Positions 7,089-14,200 of a stretch of DNA of 35,969 nucleotides are shown one piece after another. Source of the DNA: a virus. Position numbers and translations under genes: made by a program. How positions within the stretch are numbered: the first letter of the stretch is position 1; every line of letters begins with the position of its first letter. The notes below the pieces were generated by a model. The model was not told where the DNA came from, ran no database searches, and saw only the letters and a program-made list of their open reading frames with translations. The stretch is from the IMG/VR virus record IMGVR_UViG_3300017772_000045, positions 1 to 35,969 of that record; one strand, written 5' to 3'.

Positions 7089-7227
7089 GAATGAAAGAGG
7101 GTGGAGTTTAACAGTAGGCTTCTACCCAGGAATATTATTTGGAATGAGAAGCTATCATGAGAAGGATTTTTCAACTCATGTGCTATACATGCCTTTAATT
7201 GATTTAGCATTAGAAATTGATAATTAA
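7075..7227 (+). CDS. Small conserved-looking ORF before nrdB (50 aa)
   Basis: An ATG at 7075 gives 50 codons; its TAA overlaps the nrdB ATG by one base (TAATG), a classic translational coupling. The product contains WSLTVGFYPGILFGMRSYHE followed by a hydrophobic VLYMPLIDLALEID end. The Gly-Phe-Tyr-Pro-Gly segment and the coupling suggest a real small protein. I do not recognise a function. The hydrophobic pieces are too short and broken for a clear membrane helix. Confidence 0.55.
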   Translation: MEEIKNERGWSLTVGFYPGILFGMRSYHEKDFSTHVLYMPLIDLALEIDN

Positions 7228-8195
7228 TGGGACTATTCGATGAGCGCATTGCGTACAAACCATTTGAATATCCTGAATATTACAACGAGGGTTGGTTAAA
7301 ACAAGCTCAAGCATTTTGGTTACACACTGAGATCTCAATGCAGAGCGATATAAAAGATTGGAATGAAAGACTTACAGAAAAAGAAAAAAACCTTGTTGGG
7401 AACATACTTCTTGGATTCGCGCAGACCGAATGCGCTATTTCAGACTATTGGACCCAGAAGATCGTATCGTGGTTTCCTAAACACGAAATAAAACAAATGG
7501 CCATGATGTTTGGCTCACAGGAAACAGTCCATGCAGTAGCTTACAGTTACTTAAATGAGACATTAAAATTAGAAGACTATGAAGCATTCTTACACGAACC
7601 AGCGACGTCTGCTAGATTTGATAATTTGGTTGCTTACGACGGTAATGATCCTGTTGGTATTGCGAAAAGCTTGGCTGTATTTTCAGCCTTCGCTGAGGGA
7701 GTTAGCTTGTATAGTGCTTTTGCAGTGCTGTATAGTTTTCAGCTTCGAAATTTACTCAAGGGTATCGGGCAACAAATGAAATGGTCTGTAAGAGACGAAT
7801 CATTACATAGTAAAATGGGTTGTAAATTATTCCGTGATATGTGTAGTGAAAACGGGCAGCTTTTAAACTTATGTCGAGAAGATATAATAAAATCTGCAGA
7901 AACCATGGTAAAGCTAGAGTCTGCTTATATAGACAAAATGTTTGAAATGGGAGATATAGACGGTATAGCTGCTATAGATTTAAAACACTTTATAAAAAAG
8001 AGATCAAATGAAAAACTTGTGGAACTGGGATACATCGACCTCGGATCGTACTTCGCGTATGACAAAAATGCGGCTGGCAATCTCGATTGGTTTTATCATC
8101 TTACCGGGGGCGTTACCCATACTGATTTTTTCGCTATTCGTCCGACAGATTATTCGAAGGCTGGAGAAAATGAAGACTTCGAAGATGTTTGGTAA
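7227..8195 (+). CDS. nrdB: Class I ribonucleotide reductase, small (beta) subunit
   Basis: A 322-residue radical-generating subunit of aerobic ribonucleotide reductase; it stores the tyrosyl radical used by NrdA to reduce ribonucleoside diphosphates. The diiron site is complete: E68 (in QTE), E99 and H102 (QETVH), E157 (FAEGV), E191 and H194 (DESLH). The spacings between the first pair and between the third and fourth ligands match E. coli NrdB (84/115 and 204/238). The radical tyrosine is Y106, seven residues after E99, so this is not a tyrosine-less subclass. The C-terminus ends NEDFEDVW, an acidic/aromatic tail that would dock on NrdA. It is followed by a tiny ORF and nrdA, so both subunits come from one transcript. 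Confidence 0.95.
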   Translation: MGLFDERIAYKPFEYPEYYNEGWLKQAQAFWLHTEISMQSDIKDWNERLTEKEKNLVGNILLGFAQTECAISDYWTQKIVSWFPKHEIKQMAMMFGSQETVHAVAYSYLNETLKLEDYEAFLHEPATSARFDNLVAYDGNDPVGIAKSLAVFSAFAEGVSLYSAFAVLYSFQLRNLLKGIGQQMKWSVRDESLHSKMGCKLFRDMCSENGQLLNLCREDIIKSAETMVKLESAYIDKMFEMGDIDGIAAIDLKHFIKKRSNEKLVELGYIDLGSYFAYDKNAAGNLDWFYHLTGGVTHTDFFAIRPTDYSKAGENEDFEDVW

Positions 8196-8289
8196 GATAG
8201 ATATAACGGAAGAAGAGATATATAAAGATCTTAATTGGAATGGAATGAGAAATTATATTAAGAAAAAAAGTAAAAAATATGTGGAATGA
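8170..8289 (+). CDS. Tiny ORF between nrdB and nrdA (39 aa)
   Basis: A short frame lies across the nrdB-nrdA junction. ATG at 8170 gives 39 residues; an in-frame ATG at 8185 gives 34 (MFGKIDITEEEIYKDLNW onwards). It ends TGA at 8287-8289, inside nrdA. The product is acidic in the first half and ends in a Lys-rich KKKSKKYVE tail. It may be a real regulator of the reductase or simply a coupling peptide that carries ribosomes onto the nrdA start at 8279. No family recognised. Confidence 0.4.
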   Translation: MKTSKMFGKIDITEEEIYKDLNWNGMRNYIKKKSKKYVE

Positions 8290-9997
8290 AAACTGGAAAA
8301 AAGGAGAAGATTACCCTGCGTGGGGTAATAACGACGTATACAAGAAGACTATATCCGGGGGATATTTATTCGACGGAGAAACACCTAAAGAAGCATACCA
8401 GAGAGTCTCTAAAACAGTTGCTCGTAGGTTATATAAACCGGAAATGGCTGAAACGTTCTTCCAGTACATCTGGAATGGTTGGCTTTGCCTCGCTTCGCCA
8501 GTATTATCTAACACAGGTACTGATAGGGGTTTGCCTATTAGCTGCTTTGGGATTGATGTTGCTGATAGTATACAGGACATAGGGCAAAAGAACTTAGAGA
8601 TGATGCTACTCGCTAAGCACGGCGGTGGAGTTGGTGTCGGTATAAATCAAATAAGACCCGCTGGCGCTAAAATAACAGGAAATGGAACAAGTGATGGCGT
8701 TGTGCCTTTTTGTAAAATATACGACTCGACAATACTTGCCACTAATCAAGGATCTGTCAGACGAGGAGCAGCATCGGTTAATATCAATATTGATCATACC
8801 GATTTCGAAGAGTGGCTTGAAATACGTGAACCCAAAGGAGACGTCAACCGTCAATCGCTCAACTTGCATCAATGCGCTGTTGTTGGCGATAAATTCATGC
8901 GAAGACTTGAAGCGGGAGATAAACAAGCAAGAAAACGTTGGGGAAAACTTCTTCAAAAACGTAAAGCTACTGGAGAACCTTATATCTTATTTAAAGGGAA
9001 CACAAATAAAAATAACCCTAAAGCCTACAAAGATAACGGTCTCAAAGTACACATGACAAACATATGTTCAGAGATTACATTACACACAGATGAGAATCAC
9101 AGTTTTGTTTGTTGTTTATCATCATTAAACTTAGCTAAATATGAAGAGTGGAAAGGTACAAACCTTATTTATGACAGTATATGGTTCCTTGATGGAGTTA
9201 TGGAAGAGTTTATACAACGAGCTAAAGGCTTACGAGGTTTCGAGAATGCAATACGATCAGCTACGAAAGGAAGAGCGCTTGGCTTGGGAGTTTTGGGCTG
9301 GCACACATACTTACAAGAAAAAGGTATCTCGTTCGAAGGTTTACTCGCTCAGTTTGAAACTAGGAAAATTTTTAGTCAGATCAAAATTGAAAGCGAAAGA
9401 GCTTCCATGGCGCTTGCTGAAACTTATGGAGAGCCTTTATGGTGTACTGGTACTGGTATGCGCAATACTCACCTGCGTGCTGTTGCTCCCACTGTTAGTA
9501 ATAGTAAGCTTAGTGGTAATGTTTCTCCAGGTATTGAACCGTGGGCTGCGAATGTTTTTACAGAGCAGAGTGCAAAGGGGACTTTCATTAGGAAGAACCC
9601 GACGTTAGTTAAACTATTAAGAAAACATAAGTTAAACAATGAGGAAATCTGGGGAAAAATCTTGGCTGATGGTGGTAGTGTGCAAAATATTACTGAGCTT
9701 GATGATGTTATGCTGGCACACGAAACACCCGCAAAGGAGGTATTTAAAACGTTTAAGGAGATTAATCAACTAGAATTAGTTAATCAAGCTGGACTGAGAC
9801 AGCAATATGTAGATCAGTCAGTTAGTTTAAACTTAGCTTTTCCTAGCGTAGCAACGCCAAAATGGTTAAACAAAGTTCACTTTGAAGCCTGGAAAAAAGG
9901 TGTTAAAACATTATATTATACGAGGACAGAGTCTGTCTTACGTGGAGATATTGCACAGCAAGCAATGAGTGAAGATTGCCTTGCGTGTGATGGCTAA
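8279..9997 (+). CDS. nrdA: Class I ribonucleotide reductase, large (alpha) subunit
   Basis: A 572-residue catalytic subunit that reduces ribonucleotides to deoxyribonucleotides. Active-site residues by motif: C89 (PISCFG), N261-x-C263-x-E265 (NICSE, with the thiyl-radical cysteine C263), C278 (the second redox cysteine, in CCLSSLNL), Y546-Y547 (LYYTR, the radical-transfer pair) and the C-terminal shuttle pair C567/C570 (DCLACDG). The protein begins almost directly with the catalytic barrel: there is no N-terminal ATP-cone, and at 572 residues it is much shorter than E. coli NrdA (761). It therefore probably escapes dATP inhibition, useful when a phage needs a large dNTP pool. It is the last gene of the + strand block. 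Confidence 0.95.
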   Translation: MWNENWKKGEDYPAWGNNDVYKKTISGGYLFDGETPKEAYQRVSKTVARRLYKPEMAETFFQYIWNGWLCLASPVLSNTGTDRGLPISCFGIDVADSIQDIGQKNLEMMLLAKHGGGVGVGINQIRPAGAKITGNGTSDGVVPFCKIYDSTILATNQGSVRRGAASVNINIDHTDFEEWLEIREPKGDVNRQSLNLHQCAVVGDKFMRRLEAGDKQARKRWGKLLQKRKATGEPYILFKGNTNKNNPKAYKDNGLKVHMTNICSEITLHTDENHSFVCCLSSLNLAKYEEWKGTNLIYDSIWFLDGVMEEFIQRAKGLRGFENAIRSATKGRALGLGVLGWHTYLQEKGISFEGLLAQFETRKIFSQIKIESERASMALAETYGEPLWCTGTGMRNTHLRAVAPTVSNSKLSGNVSPGIEPWAANVFTEQSAKGTFIRKNPTLVKLLRKHKLNNEEIWGKILADGGSVQNITELDDVMLAHETPAKEVFKTFKEINQLELVNQAGLRQQYVDQSVSLNLAFPSVATPKWLNKVHFEAWKKGVKTLYYTRTESVLRGDIAQQAMSEDCLACDG

Positions 9998-10020
9998 AGG
10001 ATAGAAGTTATGACTTTTCT

Positions 10021-10069
10021 ATACATATAAAAACTAATGTGTATAAAAAATTCAATAATTTATATGTAT
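10021..10069. repeat. AT-rich inverted repeat after nrdA
   Basis: ATACATATAAA at 10021-10031 is the exact inverse complement of TTTATATGTAT at 10059-10069, with 27 bases between. It lies 23 bases after the nrdA stop, in the convergent gap. All pairs except one are A-T, so the RNA hairpin would be weak; it may protect 3' ends or have no function. Confidence 0.5.
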
Positions 10070-10098
10070 TAGTTAGTTAGTTAGTTAGTTAGTTAGTT
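10069..10098. repeat. (TTAG)7 tandem repeat between convergent blocks
   Basis: Seven perfect copies of TTAG run from 10069 to 10096, with TT following. Because the unit is four bases, TAG appears in all three + frames and, as CTAA repeats on the other strand, TAA appears in all three - frames. It sits directly before the terminator hairpin, whose loop also contains a TAGTTAG stretch. Confidence 0.9.
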
Positions 10099-10100
10099 GG

Positions 10101-10135
10101 AAAAAGGGAGGTTGTAGTTAGCCTCCTTTTTTTTT
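10101..10135. terminator. Bidirectional Rho-independent terminator
   Basis: AAAAAGGGAGG at 10101-10111 pairs with CCTCC plus T-run at 10122-10132: five G-C/A-T core pairs (10107-10111 with 10122-10126), one G-U, then A-T pairs, around a 10-base loop. Read on + it is followed by nine T; read on - it is followed by TTTTT. It serves both the nrdA transcript and the amidase transcript, whose TAA lies inside the T-run. Confidence 0.85.
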
Positions 10136-10559
10136 ATATATTACAATATTCTTCTTTTGCATCAAAGCACGGGCAACTTTTCGCGGCGAATTCACGATGG
10201 CCATGTATGGTAGCTTCAGGATGCATCTTCTTTAGTGTTTTAAGCAATAATAAGAGACTTTCTTTTTGTTCTGATGTTCTAGTATCCTTAGCAATCCATT
10301 TGCCATTAGATCCACGTTCTGATTCAACCCCTCCAATATAACAAATTCCTATAGAACCTTTATTCTCACCTTTAACATGAGCTCCTTGCTTATATACACT
10401 GCGACCATACTCTATAGTACCGTCTAGCAATATAACGTAGTGATATCCTATGCCATTGAATCCTCTCTTTAAATGCCACCGATTTATTTCAGCGGCATCT
10501 AAGTCTCTACCTTCCTGCGTAGCAGAACAGTGTACTATTATCTTCCCTATTTTTCGCAT
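10134..10559 (-). CDS. N-acetylmuramoyl-L-alanine amidase endolysin (T7 lysozyme-like)
   Basis: A 141-residue endolysin of the T7 lysozyme/PGRP amidase family, which cuts the bond between muramic acid and the peptide stem. Zinc ligands are H10 (IIVHCSAT), H121 (GHREFAAKSC) and C129; the 8-residue spacing between the last two matches T7 lysozyme (H122/C130). K127 corresponds to the T7 catalytic Lys128, and Y39 (GIGYHY) to Tyr46. There is no signal peptide, so export relies on a holin, and a candidate lies directly upstream with a 13-base overlap. In T7 the homologue also inhibits the phage RNA polymerase; no such polymerase is seen here. It is the last gene of the late block, ending inside the terminator. 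Confidence 0.93.
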   Translation of the reverse strand: MRKIGKIIVHCSATQEGRDLDAAEINRWHLKRGFNGIGYHYVILLDGTIEYGRSVYKQGAHVKGENKGSIGICYIGGVESERGSNGKWIAKDTRTSEQKESLLLLLKTLKKMHPEATIHGHREFAAKSCPCFDAKEEYCNI

Positions 10560-10717
10560 TTGTCTTTGTTTCGTTTAACTCCAATCCACTTTGATATAGT
10601 GTAACCTATAGTCACAAGTAATAGGATAATTTTTAAAACGTCTTCAAACTGCATAAAGGTTGTTCCCCCAAGCACTGTCGCGTTTGCTGCGTATAATTTA
10701 ATGTCGTCTATTGTCAT
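10547..10717 (-). CDS. Probable holin (56 aa, one membrane helix)
   Basis: An ATG at 10717 opens 56 codons ending TAG at 10549-10547, overlapping the amidase start by 13 bases. The product has a short N-terminal part (MTIDDIKLYAANATVLGGTT), one hydrophobic helix at about 28-45 (VLKIILLLVTIGYTISKW) and a strongly basic tail (GVKRNKDKCEK). Size, single span and charged C-terminus fit a small single-helix holin of the T7 gp17.5 type, which opens the inner membrane so the endolysin can reach the wall. The pairing with an amidase that lacks a signal peptide supports this. No sequence family was confirmed. Confidence 0.7.
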   Translation of the reverse strand: MTIDDIKLYAANATVLGGTTFMQFEDVLKIILLLVTIGYTISKWIGVKRNKDKCEK

Positions 10718-10728
10718 TATTTGTTTTG

Positions 10729-10953
10729 TTAGAATTTTCCGACTCTTCCTTCAGTGTCTTTTTCTTTTTGTGCTTTTCTTCTTGAGGAATCAGATACTTG
10801 ATTCCATGTTTTCGGTGTTTTACTACTAATTTTTCTTGTTGGCCTAAATAAATTTTCACCCTCACTATAATCTGTATCGCCGCTAGGGGTTTGCCATTCT
10901 TCTTTAAACCAGCGGTTTAAGTTTTTAAACGGTGAATTCATTTTAAATCCCAT
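10729..10953 (-). CDS. Small hydrophilic late protein, function unknown (74 aa)
   Basis: A 74-residue protein starting MGFKMNSPFKNLNRWFKEEW; this ATG is one base after the previous stop, the normal spacing here. It has an aromatic, basic N-terminus (NLNRWFKEEW), then a hydrophilic, Lys/Ser/Thr-rich tail (TRKISSKTPKTWNQV, RRKAQKEKD). It is predicted soluble and largely disordered. The RWFKE-W motif accompanies the next gene's family in other marine phages, as far as I recall. A nucleic-acid-binding or internal virion role is possible; nothing decides it. Confidence 0.6.
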   Translation of the reverse strand: MGFKMNSPFKNLNRWFKEEWQTPSGDTDYSEGENLFRPTRKISSKTPKTWNQVSDSSRRKAQKEKDTEGRVGKF

Positions 10954-10954
10954 A

Positions 10955-11203
10955 CTATTTAGATTTATTTCCCCAATTAGCAGCACCAACTTTTCTACAT
11001 TTAACTAAAGCTCCGCTAGCATAAGCTGATGGCCATTTTTTATAACGGCTTTTAACTTTACTATAGCAAGCATCTTTGCCTTTTTTAGCAGGGGAATATA
11101 ATATAGGTCCACCACCGCCGTCCGCATTTAAGGTTACCTCTTGGTTAGATGGATAGGTTCTTGCCCCTCCTTTTTGTTTTACTACTGCTGTTATAGGTTT
11201 CAT
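10955..11203 (-). CDS. DUF5872-like small protein (82 aa)
   Basis: An 82-residue basic protein starting MKPITAVVKQKGG; the start is four bases after the stop of the giant virion gene. The C-terminal half, from DACYSKVKSRYKKWPSAYAS to KCRKVGAANWGNKSK, matches the recurrent CYxKVKxRYxxWPSAYASGALVxCRK pattern of DUF5872-type proteins, which occur in many marine phages and some large DNA viruses. Two conserved Cys (in DACYS and VKCRK), Trp and many Lys/Arg suggest a compact nucleic-acid-binding unit. The biochemical role is unknown. It lies in the late operon between the virion and lysis genes, so it may be packaged. Confidence 0.68.
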   Translation of the reverse strand: MKPITAVVKQKGGARTYPSNQEVTLNADGGGGPILYSPAKKGKDACYSKVKSRYKKWPSAYASGALVKCRKVGAANWGNKSK

Positions 11204-11207
11204 AAAT

Positions 11208-14200
11208 TTATTTTTTCCATTTTTTATTTGAACTACTTTTTTTCCATTTAGAAGTTTTACCAAATTTGTTTTTCTTACTTGAAGACTTTTCAATTAATCC
11301 TAGATCCCATTGGCTCCACCCTAATAATAGCGCAACTTTTTGCCAATACTTTGTATCGCCATCTAAAGCAACTCTTACATTGTCTGCTTTCCTAATAGCT
11401 CTGTCTAAAGGTATATTTAACAATGCAGATACCCCTTGTCCAAAAGCATATAAAGCAGGATCATCTAGTTTACCAGTACCCATTTTTTCTCTAACACTCT
11501 TATAACTAAATGCTCTACCTATTGATAAAGCTTTACGTATTTTAGAATCGATCGGTGGAGATATACTAAGCATCTTTAAAGAAGCCTGTGTATAATCAGG
11601 TCTATCTTTATTGCTTTGTTTGTTTATCTCTAAAAGTATATTTTTAAGAGTAGAGACAATAGCCCCGTAAACACCTGTACCTCTTAACACAGAGTCTGCC
11701 ATAGAGTTTACTGTTCTTAATTCTTTATTCTCAATAGTCTCTTCATCTTCATCTTCAAATGCTGCTGCAAATAATGCTGACTGTAATCCTGAGAATATAA
11801 CGTTTTGAACAAAAGTGTAATAAAGTATTTTAGTTATATTAGTCTTCGCGTCACCCCTACCGTTCTTAAGATCAAGTACAGCCTTTTTGGTAAGTCGCAT
11901 GTATTGCATAGGTGTATTAGCAAACGCTAATATAATACGCCCTAACGGACTCGCTTGCTGTTGAGAGACTCTATCTGGTCTAGATGATTGTTGTGTTTCT
12001 TCTGCTATCTCTTGAAAATCTAAAAATGCTCTTTCCTCTGCCGCTTTCTTAGATAAACCTTCTTTAACATAGGTGTCAATTCTATTTCTTATAAACGATG
12101 CGCCACCCATTGCAATAGCAAAACTATCTGCCATTTGCGTTGGTAAAAATCCCGCTTTAAGTAAAGAAGACAAGGCAGCTCTTGTTTTGTTAGTAGCAGT
12201 AGCCGCGGCGTTTGCAATATCGTCCGCATTAACGTCATTCTTTAAACCTGATCTTCTTTGTTTTAGAAAGTCAGAATTAAAAAGCATTGCAAAATCTTTC
12301 CAGAATTGATCTTGATTAGCGAATGCTTTAGCAGCCATCACTGGATTATTGTCACCCCAATTAACGAAGTTAACCGTAGATAAAAGCTGTAATAAAGCTG
12401 ATCTAGTATTAAAAAACATTATAGTTCCAACTGAGTCGTTAACCCAATTCATAAACTGATTTGTTTGTTTATTTTTACCAGAAGGTCTGTTTCTACCTGT
12501 TTCCATGCGGTATAACATATCTTGCAAAGCTTCCTTGTAGTTTTTACCAAACCCAGCTTCTAGTTTATTTACGTTTTCTTCAGAAAATATTAAATCAACA
12601 TTAGCTTTCCATTCTTGTAAAAACTCTTCACGCTTGGTGGTGTTGATCATGTTTATAGCATCTGTGGTAATAGTGCCTGCTAACCAATCATTTTGAGGAG
12701 GAGGATAACCGCCTAATGCTTTATCCATTTGTTTTACAAAAGCCAAAAGGTCTGGATCATTTTGAACTATCTTTATTAAATCCCTAGTTTCGTTTTTGTC
12801 TAAGCCAGGTACAGTGTGCCCATTTTTTCTCCAAAGTATAACTCTTGCTGCGACTTCGTTTGTATAACCAGTGCTATTAACTTTCTTTAAACCAGCAGGA
12901 ACATCTTTTAAACTTTTCTTTAAATTATTTACAATGCCCGTAACATTCTGCTTGTAGCTTTCAAAATCCCGTATACCTTTAGCAAACGGATCGAACAAAG
13001 CTTTTTTAAACCAAGCTTGTTGAATCTCTCCGCGTTTTCCTTTACCTGCTAATTTATACATTAAGCCCTGAAAGTCTTCAGCAGACGGTGGTATAAAGAA
13101 ATCAAATCTACCTTTCTTTTCACCTGTTATTCTAGCTTTAGCTTCAAGCACTGTAGATCCTGCTTTTATACCTGTAGCGTCTTGTATTATTTTATTAAAG
13201 TCACTGTTTAAATCTCTAGAAAATTGCATCTTAGCTTGATGAACTTTTGACTTTACATCTGCCTCTTGTAAAACTGATTGAACTGCTTTTACATTTTTAT
13301 AAGCATCATCTGCAAAGTAAAAATCATTGTAACCTTCTGCTACTTTACTAATAACCCATTGAGCTTTAGCCATAGCAGTGCCATCACCTAATCCAATTAT
13401 ATTGTTTAATTTAATATTTAAGCCAATACCTTTTAAAAACTCGTGTATAGCATATTTCGAATTAGCTGGCCGAGCAGTTAAGATGTATACATTGCTGTTA
13501 CCGAATTTTTTATTACGCGCAACCGCCTTTTCAAACATAGGCCCTTTTTTGCCTTTCATAACCTTTTCAAACTCGCTGAAATCAAATACAGCACCAGCAT
13601 CTGCTAGCTTATCGCTGTTAAGAGCAAATTCGGTAGCATTTATTTTACCTTTAGTTCCGTCTGGCATTGTGTATAATACATTGCTTTTAGTTGTAGCTAA
13701 AGTATCGTCAAAATCCCATACACTAATCCCTTTAATAGGATGTTCAGGTAAGTTAACCTCCGCTCTTGCTTTGTTTAAATTTTGATCAGGCGTTTTAGAT
13801 TTTTGAATTTGTTTAAAACGATTGTGAAAAGCAGCAACGCCTCTTCTTGAATCTAAATTAATAGGAGATGATGCAACAGATTTTTTATCTTTAATTTGCG
13901 GCTCCGATATTAAGCTTAAGTTAGAAGTTCCCGCTTTTCTGTTATAATTAAACTTTAAACGCATTACACCTTTAAATTCTAAAGAACCTATATTAGGCAC
14001 TAGATCCTGTGTATTACCTAGGCTACCATTTAAGTTATATACGTCGTCCCCCAATAAAAACAAACCTTTTGCACCCATTTGTAATAAATGAGTATCTTTC
14101 GCATTATAGTGATCGCTAACAGTTTGGCCATCTGCATCTGTACTTATCTTAGCTAAAGCTCTATATGCTTTTGACTTTTTAATCTTTTTAACAGTTGATA

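Noticed and set aside
8606-8956. A 116-codon - strand frame opposite nrdA.
   Set aside because: No recognisable protein; it overlaps conserved catalytic segments of nrdA.
9141-9608. A 155-codon frame within nrdA on the same strand, with a strongly hydrophobic stretch that looks like a membrane helix.
   Set aside because: It lies wholly inside a well-conserved nrdA in another frame. The hydrophobic run comes from T-rich middle positions created by the frame shift, and there is no start leader or family match.
10069-10098. (TTAG)7 as a telomere-like end or an attachment site.
   Set aside because: It is internal, has no integrase nearby and no second copy at a window end. The convergent operon context explains it better.
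13378-13785. A 135-codon frame on the + strand opposite the giant virion gene.
   Set aside because: It is antisense to the conserved HAD-type domain, whose motifs are clear in the - strand frame. Long antisense frames are expected in this composition.
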